Below, one piece after another: positions 42,481 through 55,731 of a DNA stretch of 64,000 bases; within the stretch, counting starts at the first letter, position 1, and each line of letters opens with the position of its first letter. Location: the NCBI GenBank assembly GCA_922989275.2, contig OV277858.1:13528227-13592226 (forward strand), given 5' to 3'. This DNA is from Gari tellinella (lineage: Eukaryota; Mollusca; Bivalvia; Cardiida; Psammobiidae). The notes under the pieces are model-generated. The model was not told the origin of the DNA, made no database searches, and saw only the letters and a list, made by a program, of their open reading frames with translations. Both the position numbers and the translations under genes were made by a program.

Positions 42481-45220
42481 ATGTTAATTGAAAAATGAAG
42501 ACGAATAGTGTTCGGTATGATGATGGTCAATGACATGGGCAAATTGTATACAACGTTGTAGATTTAAATACTGGTTAAAGGTTGATTGTGTCTGTTTTTG
42601 ATACCCTGAAAGAACTTGTGTATGCTTACAACCACTTTCAAAGTTATTCGAGATTAAATCAATCTTTAGTTTAGGCTTTATTGAAAACGCAATATACTAG
42701 AAAAGTATTTGTCACGTTAATGCAACTCTTTTATTACTTTATATATGCCATATTTTGTACCAAAACTGTCGCAAAAAGGATGATTTCCAACGACAGTAAT
42801 GCGATATTTTTAGCAGATTATATATTTCAGCATGAAAACTGTGACTTTGTTAACAAAGTGTACATGCTATGTTATTGTTGCCTTACTATTGAGTCCTTCT
42901 AAACCGGATAGTGTCTGCAGATTAGCCGTTTTCACATAAAAGCGACGCTATCAATACACTTCAATCTAGTAGGCTATACCACTCGTAAGTTGTAGTGATT
43001 GTATTTCATTATGTTAAGCTGTGATTCGCAATGTGTTAGTTGTAAGATATATAGCCAACATCAAAATAAAAAGGGTTTAACTGTATAGTCGTCACAGTGA
43101 AATGATTATGTGTCCCTCGGGGCAAGGTTTGAAGAGAAAAGTTTAACATTGCCGTACGTTTCGATGGTTATTAAATACCGTCGCCCTACATAATATACAC
43201 AACTTAATTGCAATATTGAAAATCCATCGGCTTGTCATTTTATGTTATGGGGGGGGGGGTAAACGGTTTGGATGCCGACCATGTTCCGTGTTAGCGTTGC
43301 GTTTATTTCAAACATATATCAATTAAGAACCGACATTATCAACAAATTATACTTCAAAAAACTTTACCAAGTGCTGTCTAATGCTATAATGTTGGTTATA
43401 TACAGGATGTGCTAATGCTGTTTAAAAGCCAACCTGTATTTTAGTAGTATCTTAATGCAGAATACTTGAAATGATTATTAATGTTGATAATTTTCGATTG
43501 GCATTAAATAACTAAACTATATTGTTTTCGAGTAAAAAAGAGCTTTAACTTGTTCAATATGTAATTATTTTCTGTTAAACATGTCGTGTGATTACATTCT
43601 GACATTTTTTTAATTATTTTCATAGTTTGTTATGAGCCAGACGCAACATAAAGAAAAAAACCAGAATAAAACTTTACATACTCCTATCGGAATAAAATGA
43701 CAAGATGTCCTCAAATAATACAGTTTCTGTCCTTTAAGAATTACAACACAATACAACTGTTAATTTAATTCCCCATTCTTTAATAATGCAGTGATATCAG
43801 TACCAAACCTTTAACGAATAAACGTCTAGTACACTAATGACTGTCTAAAGGTCCAAGATAAAACCATTGAATGTCTAATTTATACATATTTGTGGGTTAC
43901 AGTCAATCTGTGTAATCAGTCATTAAAATTTTCAGTCATTACGTGAATTGATTGTTTCACTTAGTCAGTTCACGTAATGACTAAAATATTCAGTCATTTA
44001 ATGAAATTACTTAAATTGAGCGGCCATAATTACACAAATAGACTAAAGGTCATTTGTGAGTTTCAGGCAATGTGTGAAATGACTTTTATTTAATAGAATT
44101 CATCAGCAATTGTTCATTCACAGCAATAATTATGCGTTTTTTGTATTAATACTCATAATCAAACTATTGTTTAAGAAATTTTGCAACAAAAGTTAAAATA
44201 ATTATATGATACAAAATACATGCATTTTTTTCAATATTTCAGTTTGTATCATTAGATACTGTTATCAACATAAATAGCTTAATTGGTTTGTTATATTCCA
44301 TCGAACTATTTCACATACATTTATTAAGTGATAAAAACAGACAGTTGTTACTGATTGGATAAAACAACTTAATTGATTGTTTGTTTTACCTGACCGTTTC
44401 ATGCACATTAGTTTTAGTAAGGATTGGATTATCTTTTTTTCACACACTCAGATAATGATAAAAACAAATGACACAAAGCCTGAAATGATTACCTTAATGA
44501 AAAATCAAGATGTCAATTATTGAATTCTGCAAACACCTTTAATATAAAGATATATTGTCTCAATTGGAAAAAATGCATTATTGTAAGTGATTTGAAACCA
44601 ACAACCTGACACATATAAACGTTGAAATGGAATTCGGAGATGCTGTGTTGAAGAGGTAATCAAATTTTATGGTATTTTATATTTATATTGAGTAGATATC
44701 TGCCTGTTAGTTAGTAGCTTAAAGCAGCTTCACGGTAAAGCAGGCTGCTCATCCGTTTAACGTTCAACCAACTGTAAGTGGTAACCCGTGTTCACACATA
44801 CAAACAGTTTTTGGAGACATGGGTTAAGCATAATTAAATATTGTTTTCAGTGAAATATCGAATTTAATCAATTTCATGAACATCAGACTATTATGTTTAA
44901 CTCATGGCTTCGCCACTCGTGAAAATATAGCGTCTGATGTTCACTCAATGGATTAAATTAGGATCTTACACTGAACAAAAACCAGTTATCCTGTATATTG
45001 CCATTTTGATTATATATGAACATGCATAATTTATATAGACATATGTTGATTGACAAAATGAATAAATTTAAACAATAGTCGAAATGTTCCTGTAGACTGT
45101 AAGGACATTGTTTAAAACTAGTAAAGCAGTTTTCTAGGTATCCAATTTGAATTAACTTCAAGTAATAATGTTGTTATCTGTTTTCAATTTGAATGACCTT
45201 ATCATACTGTATACCCTCAT
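42481..45220. other. no gene seen; two hairpins and a G run
   Basis: A G11 run lies at 43249-43259. A perfect 14-bp hairpin, 43934-43947 with 43969-43982 (AGTCATTACGTGAA), has several further CAGTCATT words around it. An 11-bp hairpin lies at 44878-44888 with 44932-44942 (GAACATCAGAC). No coding content recognised. Confidence 0.5.
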
Positions 45221-45540
45221 GTCGTTTATTCGCGCGCTACCATTATTTCACCTATTTAGCACTGGCGTGGGCTCTAGCAAAGTAAGAATACCCTTCGTTT
45301 CTGCTTTTTGTTTTAGTCGAAAATGTCATTTTATTCTTATTTTTACTACAATTGAAAGGTTATTTCAATGTGAAGTTTGAAACGTTAGGCATGCTTTAAC
45401 ACCAACATAAATAACGCTTATTGAAGGTATACATGTAAGCACAATTCATTAGTATTTGTCTTTAAAGTCTAGGTCTCACTGTACAAAATACAACGTCATC
45501 AAGCGTGTGCAGTTCACCTCTGACCTCAGCTATTCTAATA
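45221..45540 (-). mobile_element. dispersed hairpin element, copy 3 (partial, reversed)
   Basis: Reverse complement of part of 16893-17425: shares GTCGTTTATTCGCGCG, AAGCATGCTTTAACACCAAC, GTCTTTAAAGTCTAGGTCTC and GTGTGCAGTTCACCTCTGAC. Half of the terminal hairpin and the far end are missing. More diverged than copies 1 and 2. Confidence 0.7.
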
Positions 45541-45744
45541 CCATCTAGACATGCGTATCCCGGTTTTTACATATACAGCTGAAGCAATGCATATATCTAG
45601 GTCCAGAGGGACAGGGTAGATCTAGACTGAAATGTCCGTATTGCTTCAGTTTAAATCCTTTAACCAGATAGTTCTGATGATAACAGGAATAAAGAATCGC
45701 ACTCATGTTCTGTTTTTAGCTCTCCTCTTCCTTGGGAGTCCATA

Positions 45745-45840
45745 CATATGCAAGGTACGGATGTTAACAACAACAACAAACCAAATCCAGTTCTTAAGAA
45801 GCATTCTCAATTTCTTTCATCGCTTGTAAGCGGCATAGGG
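45745..45840. mobile_element. fragment of ~960-bp TIR element, copy 3a
   Basis: Shares GTACGGATGTTAACAACAAC, AACAAACC and the following CAGTTCTTAAGAAG-type wording with the middle of 25858-26819, in the same orientation as the stretch at 48087-48433. Confidence 0.55.
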
Positions 45841-46613
45841 TTTATGGCAGAGGTTTTCGCCAAATAACCAAAATTATATAAGCTCGTGTTTCTTTCTGGT
45901 TTACTGAACAGTACCTTTGATACTAACATGAACGAAAAACAAATTTACCGTGCTATATCAGTATGATTAACAATGACCGGAAACTGATAATACAACGATG
46001 TGAAAATAGTCCCGTTACAACTTCTGTTCCTGTGTCCATCCTACGATAAATTCTAATTCCAGATCGCTCGATTGAAATAAATGTACGCAAATTTTAAAAC
46101 GTTTTGCTAATAGTTTGTATGGTAGTTGAACTATTTAGATGAAAAATAGTTTATTCAATGTATTTAGATGTTAAAGTTATTTAAAGCTGGGGTTTAGAAC
46201 AAAACTTCAAACCGTTTTAAGATATTATGCTTTTTTAAATGGGTAAAATATAACAGCCAGAGGAGGGGAGACCTAATAAAAAATAGTCCGAGGCGATACT
46301 GAAAACCTAGCAGTGTAGACCCTGTTAAAACCTTATTTGTCATGTTAGAATTGAACTAATCTTCTTCCATGGTTGCTATGGCTTCATATACCACGATGTG
46401 CCGTTCTGACGCGCTGCAAATTAACCACTTGGGCCTTTGTCCCTCGTCGTTAATTTGCTACGCGTCAGAACTCCAAATCGTGGTATATGAGGCGATAGCA
46501 AACCATGTAGCGAAGCTTATTTCTTAAATAAACCATGGCAACGATTCCTTTAGAACAAGTTAAGGTAATAAAACTGCTAAAGAAGAGTTGTGGTAATTTA
46601 AGATATAGATATA
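45841..46613. other. insertion-like interval
   Basis: Separates two collinear pieces of the third ~960-bp TIR element, where the intact copy has only ~100 bp. Contains the hairpin at 46369-46506; otherwise unrecognised. Confidence 0.4.
46369..46506. repeat. ~138-bp imperfect hairpin
   Basis: Left arm from ATGGTTGCTATGGCTTCATA pairs with the right arm ending TATGAGGCGATAGCAAACCAT. The inner arms GTTCTGACGCGCTGCAAATTAA and TTAATTTGCTACGCGTCAGAAC also pair. Tip around TTGGGCCTTTGTCCCTC. Similar in style to the terminal hairpins at 17324 and 28851 but not the same sequence. Confidence 0.7.
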
Positions 46614-48086
46614 TACTGACGAGATAAAGAAACACCATATCGACATTTGGCGTTAATTTCGTTCCATAGTGGAAAATTTGGCTAAAATTGCAGATGTACA
46701 TGTACTCTGACCGACAAATTGAACAAATTAAAATTTGAACGATTGTATCCAGCGCATTGCTAAATTCATGTAACTGCGCACCATTTACACGTGCAGCTCG
46801 TGTGTGTCAACCATGTGGTTTTATCTGGTGATGATTGCACTGGTACATGTGTAAGTCGACACACAACCATAATTTTAGAGATTTTCATCAATCATGCCGA
46901 GGTTAAATTCTGAAGAGAGGGCCTGAGAGTTTTGGCCATGCTTGAATGTGGGCGAACGCAAGAACAAGTCGCTAGACTTTTTAGCGTCTCTCGTTCAACA
47001 ATATTGCGTCTCGTTCGACGTGTTCGAGTCACAGGAACGTTTAATGATAGACCACGTCCCGGTAGACTGCATGTCAAGTCAATACGGACGGATAATTATA
47101 TCCGTCAACGCCATCTACGTGACAGATTTGTAACGACTGAATCCACATCACGTCTAGAGGAAGGTAATCGTGGTCGCCGAGTTAGTCGATATAGTTAGAA
47201 ATGGACTAAGATAGCAAGGTATTGTCTCCTGCAGGCCCTATCGTGGCCTTGTTCTTACCACACGTCACCGTCAACAACGTCTTATTTGGTCCCGTAACCA
47301 TCTCGGTCAGCGCTGGCATGACGTTGTGTTTTGTGACGTGTGACGTTTTAACATATTGAACGCCGGACGTATCAGTGTCTACAGACGACACCATATACGT
47401 TACACTGACAATGCCGTTACGGTGGTGGCGGCGTAATGGTCTGGGCAGCCATCAACTATAAATTTAAGTCCAAACTCATCGTGTGCCAAGGTAACCTCAA
47501 TGCAAGGCGTTTACATGGACCAGATATTGCGGCCTATGGTTGTCCCCATGTTCCGCCAACATCACGGCCTTGTCTTCCTGCATGACAACGCGCGACCCCA
47601 TGTTGCACGAGTCACCATGAACTTTTTACAGACCAGTAACATTAACGTTTTGCCTTGGACTGCTTGTTCATCGGACTGCAATTCCATTGAACACGTCTGG
47701 GATTACATTGGACGCCGATTATGTCAACGTCAACCACAGCCTGACAACGTCCGAGAATTGACGTTAGCGCTCCATCAGGAGTGGGCCAGGATCCTAAGGT
47801 ATCTGTTACAAAACGTGTGTGGTTCCATGGCACGACGCCTTGCTGCGGTTGTTGCAAGTAGATGTGGCCACACGCGTTACTGATTAGTTCAGTCAAATTG
47901 TTGTGACTCTACAATCCAAATTTAAAATTTAAAGCATAATTTTACCATTAAATGCTGTCTAATACGTCCATCGGTTCTCTGCAATGATCAGTTATACAAA
48001 TGGAATATTATTTTCTATGATTTGATTTCGGTTAACAACATAATGTACCTTGAATTAGAATGAGGCGTTTCTTTATCTCGTCAGTG
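46614..48086 (+). mobile_element. Tc1-like DNA transposon, 1473 bp, TA target
   Basis: Inverted ends TACTGACGAGATAAAGAAAC (left) and CACTGACGAGATAAAGAAAC (right, other strand), each flanked by TA (46612-46613, 48087-48088). Encodes a broken transposase. The TIRs are ~22 bp. Right flank is collinear with the ~960-bp TIR element, suggesting insertion into that older element. Confidence 0.8.
46894..47883 (+). pseudogene. Tc1-like (DD34E) transposase, frameshifted
   Basis: Cut-and-paste transposase relic. N-terminal paired-type HTH: MPRLNSEERA from an ATG at 46894, then in another frame LECGRTQEQVARLFSVSRST and FNDRPRPGR. The middle, with the first catalytic Asp, is scrambled (GGGGVMVWAAI near 47425). 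The last part keeps the second catalytic Asp in FLHDNARPH and the Glu in SIEHVWDYIGRR, with 34 residues between, the Tc1 spacing. The usual SPDLNPIEH reads SSDCNSIEH. At least three frameshifts or stops (about 46920, 47200, 47400) rule out activity. Confidence 0.8.
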
Positions 48087-48433
48087 TAGAACATTGTACA
48101 AATTAAATTGTTCATGCAAATGTCTATTGTATTGTTGATAATGTTCTAAGTCCACATAATGGACATAGAAAATTGTAACAATGAGTGAAATAGAAGGTAG
48201 AGTTTAAGAAATTTATCTATCTCGAACCAAACGTAAATCAGATTTAAAATAATATGCTTACAATACTCATCAATCCTTAATTGAAACTCTTTGCAATCAT
48301 AATTTATCAGTTTAGTCGAAAAAATCTTCAAAAATCATCAGAATTATGCTGTTTAATGGGTCCAAAACTTTAAAGTTGATTTTCTCAAAACAACCCTCAT
48401 GTGTGATTGAACGTTGTAAGACTAACACGACGA
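48087..48433. mobile_element. fragment of ~960-bp TIR element, copy 3b
   Basis: Continues the family at the TA next to the Tc1-like element: TAGAACATTGTACAAATT, then GAAATAGAAGGTAGAGTT, TTTCTCAAAACAACCCTCAT and the terminus GTTGTAAGACTAACACGACG. Sequence divergence from copy R is moderate. Confidence 0.72.
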
Positions 48434-50104
48434 ACTGTTCGTCCACAAGCTCTGTATGTAACGCGACGCAATATGACTTCATTTACGACGACGTTAACGT
48501 AAACACCATAACGTTTTGGCGGAAATCTATATAGCGGAAGGTCTGCAAACTACGATTTCAATCAATTTAAAATGTGATTAAGCTTGTTATGTGATACATA
48601 GAATCTCATATTCGTGCTGATTATTTGACTCCGCCAAGGCTCGCGTAATATTAATTTAGTCAACTCGTTGATTAAAAATGATAAATAATGATCACTCATA
48701 CAATATCATCTATTTATGATTAATATAGCATGTATAAAGATTGTCAAAAATAAACTGTTCAGTTCGTCCGAATCAAATTCATTCGTAATCGACCGAGACC
48801 CAATGTGGTCGATTAGAAACAAAATAGGCATGAACATTCCGAAAAAAGCATTACAAACGCGAACAAATGACGAGAAAGGACAGACATGTCAAATTGCATT
48901 ATAAGTGACAATGCCGAACAGTTATTTTCAACAGTCGTTTTTTATTGACGAATGAACATAAGTATGGTCAATGACAGCAACAACTACAGAATTACAAGAT
49001 AATATGGTTTTTGTCAAGTCTCAAATGATGACTTGTACTCAGTCACATGACGAGCAAACCAAATGAAATATATACGAAAAGGTCAAATGTAAAATAAACT
49101 AATCGAAGTAATCAACTAAAACACAGGACATCCTCTTCAAGAAACCTGGGCGGATAGACATTTAACGTAAATGCAATTTAAAAAACATCCGAAAACCGAA
49201 AGTATATAAAACTGTCATCTGTTACATACACAACCTTACCGAAAGAATGACGTACCATCCTTCGTACAGTAAAACGTTTTACAGAATTTCCAAATTCAAA
49301 GAATCCATTTTAATCCTATTCAAATGATTTATTTCATTATACTACTAAACTAACTTTCTGTGAAATAAAAAAATAGTCATTCTTTCTATGAAAAAATTAC
49401 CTGTCAAACAAACATTGAACATAACCAACTTTTACCTCGAACATCGATTTATATTGAAAGGTTGCTTATTGCTATTCTATCAAAACACATTGGAAAATAT
49501 GCCATTGATGTATGAAACTTTTTATAAATATTCACAACAACAATTGAATGTATGAAAACTACTTTTTATTCAGCTCCCGTGTCTCAAAAGTGTGATCACA
49601 CTCTTCAGAATGAATACTATTAAAATAAATCATTTTTGTACATCGATTAAGTAAATCTGTAATTGCTGAAATGCAGCCTAAAGTCATATAGAATATTATT
49701 CAATAACAGTTTTCTACAGTTTGTTAGTAATCTCGGAACTGACAGTTATGAAAACTCATGCCATCAGTAATGTGTGCTTTGATGCAGTTTAAGTGTTTTT
49801 AGAAACTTCCCGTGAAACATATCAGTACTAACTTCTGGTTGATTTACGTGTGCTTGCTTAAGCGTAAGTCTGTATTGCTGCTCTTCTTGTTTGTATTGTG
49901 TCTGAGAGTTTTAGAAGATGGCTTAAGTGATGTTTTTAACACGTTCTGTATCTTACTGCTGTTCTTGTTTGCTGCAGCATCTACATCTCCTGTCTCTGAG
50001 CCTCCCTTATCAAGCAATAATAATTGTGTTCTATATCAGTTTTCGCTCATATGTGTGGTCCTTCTTTCTGGAATATGTGTATACATGTATTTGTAATCGG
50101 TTGC
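48434..50104. other. no feature seen
   Basis: AT-rich DNA; short frames without recognisable content. Confidence 0.35.
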
Positions 50105-50325
50105 TCTATCACATTATATGCATGCTCAAGTTAAGAAATAAACCAATTCCTAGGTGTTTATTTCTGTGCATTAGATCACAGTAAGAAGTTGATATTTGGA
50201 GTCATTAGATCACGAGGCGTTTAGGGCGAGTGATCTAATTACCTACATCTCAACGACTAACTGTGATCTAATGCACGGTAATGGACAATTACGAATCTGT
50301 TATTTTAATTCTAACGGGATACCGG
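50105..50325. mobile_element. hairpin MITE, copy 1
   Basis: Outer perfect 15-bp stem 50168-50182 with 50260-50274 (GCATTAGATCACAGT) and inner stem TTAGATCAC/GTGATCTAA (50205-50213, 50230-50238). It is followed by ACGAATCTGTTATTTTAATTC, which leads into the MITE end TTAATTCTAACG. Same layout as 62336-62580. Confidence 0.7.
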
Positions 50326-51839
50326 AAGCGTTTTCAGTTGCTACCGACGCAATTGTGGCTGTTCCTGTTACTTAACACGGCTTTAACCCCCGATATTTTA
50401 CTTCGACTGAATCTTTCAGCATCAGTTGTTTTATGTATGACGTTAAGTTTTGCACTTGTCTATGCCCTGCTACTGACATCATTGATGTGTTGCAAACAAC
50501 CTTGCGGTGTAATATTGTAGTTACTGAAGACTTAATACAATGGTTGGTATATATGTTAGACAAACAAGCATTAGTAGACCGGTTGGCCATAACGATTGAT
50601 AGCTTGTTTACACCTACAGTAGAGTTTTCATACAATATTTCTTGTTCTAACCCATCAAATGTTCTTATAGGCATTTAAAAAAACCTATCACAATTGGGAT
50701 TTAGTTTGGATATATACAATTGAAAATATTTTACTTGACAATATTCACCTTCAGATGAATACATTATAAGGTTCTTTGGCGTGCTCCCTGGTGTCTAGGC
50801 CGTGGTGGGTCTTATCAGCTTCATTGTATGCCGTCGTAACATATGTCCTTCATTTTGGGTCAGTTTTGATTACAAATGAATTGTTCGTTAGCTGATGAAG
50901 TCCCTCGTGGCCTTTGAGTCCCAACTGAGCAACTAGCTTAAATAATACTTAATTTTGTAAACTTTGTGGGTTTTCTTTCGGAAAGCAATCCACGTTGATA
51001 AAGTTTGTTTAAGTCTTCATCACATATCGGTTCCTTATGATATGACAAGTCTTTTCTTTTTCGTGTACACCTTTTATTAGACCTGTCGGCACCTGCTTTG
51101 AAGGCATGAAGTTTCGATCATGCATGATTTTCATTTGCCTTGAGTGCAGAGGGGATGTAAGCCATCCGTTGATACCTGCTCTTATTGAAACTAATGACGG
51201 TTTGGAGTAGTCTTTTCCACTTTTTTTGCAAACTGGCATAAAACTTTTGATGCCATGTGTCTAGATCAAAGTATTCCATAACTTCAAAGTTGTCATTTGG
51301 ATAATCATTCTTCAGCATCCAGACTGTGAAAGATAAACAATAACTTGAATAAGACCAGCTATGTGTACCAAGCGCGTAATTATACTTATAATACACAAAC
51401 GGAATCGCAAATTTGGTCCGTAGCATGCAAGAGTTGATAATCTATTTCATGTGAGCGCTTATACTGCTAATAATCGTCAAGTGGAATGACCAATGTCTGT
51501 ATCTTTTTTCTGATACATACGATGCAAAATTAAAACGGTGCATTCTATATCATAAGTGCTATTCTAATACACCTAGCACACATGACTATATACTTATATA
51601 CTGCTAATAACACTTATTTCAGATAATTATCAATTATTCTAATAAACTGTCGCACGTCTCTATATAAACAAAGACGAAACGCATTTGTGTATAAATTCTC
51701 AATAAAACACACATGCCCTATTGCCCTGTAACGTCCAAAAGAAAGCTTTTCTCTGGTCATTTTTGAAAAACTACAATGTCTGATTTAGGAATTTTTGAGT
51801 GCCAAAAATAAAATGATCACTATAGACAAACGAGCTGCG
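50326..51839. other. no feature seen
   Basis: AT-rich; frames on both strands at 50372-50678 and 51009-51426 have no known motifs and overlap one another. Confidence 0.35.
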
Positions 51840-52200
51840 ACTGCTTAGTGTAAGACCAAATTAATGCAGAAAGCTCTAGAGTTTTCTGCAGTACTGTATG
51901 CTGTATTGAGAAACAGCCTGTATTCAATGTTAAAAACGTATATTCTACTGAGATCTCTAAAAGTTGACTGCTTAATGCTGAACAAAATATATAATGACGA
52001 CATTTTATATATCTAGGAGCTTTCTGCATTACTCAAAGCTGCTTTAAGCAACCTTCTGTATTCAATTCTACAAATGTGGATTTTATTGAGAACCCAGGTG
52101 ACTGCTTAATTATTGATAAAATTTATGCAGAAGTTTCCAATAATTAAGAGCTTTCTGCATTATTTTATCCTGCATCAAGCGGCCGCCTGCAGATTTAATC
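51840..52200. repeat. degenerate ~130-bp tandem repeats
   Basis: Landmark GAGCTTTCTGCATTA recurs about every 130 bp (about 51880, 52017, 52149) with GTTGACTGCTTAATGCTGA-type wording between. Related words occur at 52670-53000 and in the LINE 3' region at 55161-55600. Confidence 0.55.
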
Positions 52201-52567
52201 AATAATGTTACAAATGGATATACGTGTGATGTCAAATAACTGAGTGGTAGAACATTGCTCAATTGTTGATTATTCCAATAAATCACTAGATCTAATTTAA
52301 CATCAGTTTTAAAATCTAATTCAATCCCGCTTTAAAAGAAATCACCATGTGCCATAGTGCTTGGAGACACACCAGTCCTGTCGACGGAGCAAACATATTT
52401 TGCATCACTCTGCAAATGACGTCACATGTGGGCGGGTCAAATACTAAAATGGTTAGAGTTTTTGTTTCAAAACACTTAATAATTAAGAAGCCACATTCGG
52501 TCGCAAGCTCCCTCATGTTTTGGCTTCTTGATCATTAAGAAGCATTGCAATAACCTCTAACTATTAC

Positions 52568-52995
52568 ATAGTATATACAAGCATATTGATTTTACCTGAT
52601 GTTAGTTACAATCCTTTGTTCCTTTTAATATCAAGATTATCTATGTCGTAAATAATGAAAACAACGCATATGAAAGTTTTCTGTATTATTTATTATCCAG
52701 CATTAATGAGTTGAATTTTCATAAATGTGTCAATTACCCTTAGTGTTAGACACACGTAATGCAGAGAGCATTTACAGTATATTTCTACATTATGTTCATT
52801 CAATACTAAGAAACTGGCCTGTCTATTCAGATGTTAATATGGTTCATTGAATATGGATGTCGAGTATTCAAATGCTGAAGATGTAAGTTGTAGTAAACAA
52901 ATGTCTACTGTGAAAGTAAAGCATGTGTAGAGAGAACACTTAAAAGGAGAACATGTAGCTTCATTTTAATAAAAAGAGGATATTGGGAGCTCTCT
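52568..52995 (+). repeat. inverted-repeat arm, left
   Basis: About 420 bp matching the reverse complement of 61250-61663: CAAGCATATTGATT, CCTTTGTTCCTTTTAATATC, GGCCTGTCTATTCAGAT, GAGAGAACACTTAAAAG and ATTGGGAGC appear in order. Moderate divergence. Confidence 0.72.
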
Positions 52996-54945
52996 GTATT
53001 ACTTGTATCCAGAAATATACAAGTGTATGTTAAAACGCTGAATTTCATATATCTATATTAGCTGGTTGCTTATGAAAATTGGATTGAGTTAATGTGTGGT
53101 CGATAGCTCGGCCAAATGTAATTTCAATTATTTGTTGTTAGCACGTATGGCAAGTTATTTAATGTTAATGTAACATAAACCAATTCTACTCAGAGGCGAC
53201 TTTATATTAATGTGCATTGTCCTCTACGTTATTCATGACGGGCTGGCAATGCGACATGTGAAATGAAAAGTTTAACTCAACTTTCATCTGGTACTTGGAA
53301 GTTAAGTTCTTGGATTGCTGTCAGTCGCTCGTTAAACTTTGTTTTGTTGTTCGTTTATTTCTACCAAAATCACATTTGTCAGAAGAAAAGCCTTACAAGG
53401 GAATATGATACAAGGACCCAACACATAGTAAAGGAACACATAGTACACCACTCTAACGCTTAAAATAACATATTTACGGACTCAAACAAACCATACCTTA
53501 GATATTTCGACTTTAATGTTAGTGCGATAAATCTGCCAAATTATTTTCGAAAAACAAAGCGATTCTCCGTTATTGTAGTAAGGTTTTATAATATTGTGTA
53601 TGGTTATAGAAAAGAGCAAGGCCTTGCAGATAACATCGAAAATAACGATCAGTCTAGTAGTTAACATCACTTTGTACAGCTTAAATGTAAAAGTCCTTTA
53701 AAATCGGTGCATTATTGATGCGTGTTTAATGTAAAACAATGTTTACACGGATTCTGGTTGGGATCCAAACCGATTTGTTTCTCCATTCGACAAGCCGATG
53801 TATTTTCAATCTGGGGATGCGTATGTTTGGCAATAGAATGTAATGACCGTTGAAATGGACATATTTCAATTGTGTACTTCTAACTTTGCCCCGACGGACA
53901 TCAAATCATTTTACCGTGGCAAGTATACAGTCAGACTCTTATACAATTGATGTCGGAATGTATCTAATAATTCAAAATAAGTATATCACAGCTTAAAATT
54001 AAAACAAGAAAAAACAATCAAAAAGGTGTAATAGCCTACACAGATAGAGCTGTAGCGATAAAGTCGCCTTTATACGTAAACAGTTAAAATTGAGGCGGTA
54101 TCCGGTGTATATTGACTCTATTGTAAGGCGAAACTAATATATCTTTGACACCCCGGTTACAAGGTCATCTACCGTTATCATGCTGAAATGTATTTAAACT
54201 ATGATATTATTGTCCTACGAGATAAATCTATTCGCGGCACATTAAAAAATGGAATAGCGTAACATACTATTAAAATAGCTTGTGTGTTTAAAGATCTTAA
54301 CTAAACATTGATTAATCCTAACGTGTTCGAAAATACACCGGAATGATTTTGAATAAGGCTGTACAAATATATTGGTTCGTTAAGTGTATCAAACACAGCC
54401 TATGGGGATAATTACACGACTGACCTTTAACCAGTTTGGCATTCTATTTCGTTGTATTCAGTTTTCCTTTGTCATTGACCTTTAGCATGATGTACACTGT
54501 TCGTCTGCATTGGTTTTGATAAGCATTTACACAAGCGTTAATTAAAATGTGTAAACTGCTGAAAATCCATTTTGTCTAATACGAAAGAAGGTGTCAAAAG
54601 GTAATGATCGGTTAAAACAATATTATCATGATTTTATATTTATAGCGATGGGCGAGAAAATATCTTTAACCAGAATAGATCTGCACTTAAATTTTTATAT
54701 CAATATTCGTAGTTGTACACCAGTTTTATATTCTGTTTCAATGAATGTATTTGTCAAACATGTTTTAGAAAGTATTGACAAATAATGAATATACAGTTAT
54801 TATAGTGATAATATAGTCATTTAAAGCAGGACCAGTATTTGAATACTGGACTTTGCACACATATTAAAACGTGTAGTAACGCCTAAAATATATCTAGATT
54901 ATGGGTCCGTGTTCTGAAGCATTCTAATATATTTTAATTCAATTC
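52996..54945. other. no feature seen
   Basis: AT-rich DNA between the left arm and the LINE 3' tail; frames are short and featureless. Confidence 0.35.
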
Positions 54946-55160
54946 AATATTCAATTCAATATTTATTGTACTAAGGCCACCGGCCCATACACAAGATGAT
55001 ATATACAAATTTACGTATAATAAACATGTGTAGTAGTGAAAGCATCCTGTTAATCTGCCTTAAGATCTATTAAATCCATACTTGAAACTTTGGAGCAATA
55101 TCATACCACTATACATAAATTAAAATTCAGAACAGAATTAAACAGACGAACTTAGTCATT

Positions 55161-55600
55161 CAGGTGAAAAGCAATACAGAAAGCTCCTGAAAAAGCCTTC
55201 TGCATAACTTTTATCCTGGATTGATCAGTTATCTAGGCAGAACATACATGTACAGGTCAAAACAACATAGAAAGCTGATGAAAACGCTTTATATATAAAG
55301 TGTGTCAATGCAGGTCAAAAGCAATACAGAAAGCTCCTAAAAAAGCCTTCTGTATAACTGTTATCCTGGATTGAACAGTTATTTAGGCAGAACATACATG
55401 TACAGGTCAAAACAACATAGAAAGCTGATAAAAACGCTTTATATATGAAGTGTGTCAATGCAGGTCAAAAGCCACATATAAAGCTCCTGAAAAAGCCTTC
55501 TGCATAACTTTTATCCTGGTTGAGCAGTTATCCAAGCAGACCATACAGGTCAAAAGCAACACAGAAAGCTGATGAAAAAGCTTTCTGCATAACTTTTATC
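55161..55600. repeat. ~150-bp tandem repeats in LINE 3' region
   Basis: About three units beginning CAGGTCAAAAGCAATACAG at 55161, 55312 and 55462, each with paired AGAAAGCT...AGCCTTCT words. Flanked by a diverged duplication of ATCTGCCTTAAGATCTATTA (about 55055 and 55602). Confidence 0.75.
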
Positions 55601-55731
55601 CTGGTAATCTGCCTTAAGATCTATTAAAGCCATACTTTTGATTTAGAAAGTAGATCTTACCAATATACATAAGTTAACATAGAGAACGTAATTATGCAGA
55701 TAAATTTTGTCAATCACATAAACATGCGATA

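Noticed and set aside
42266..42487. 73-codon plus frame across the tRNA-like repeats
   Set aside because: Antisense to tRNA-derived sequence; no protein features.
47642..47896. 84-codon minus frame
   Set aside because: Shadow of the Tc1-like transposase catalytic region on the other strand.
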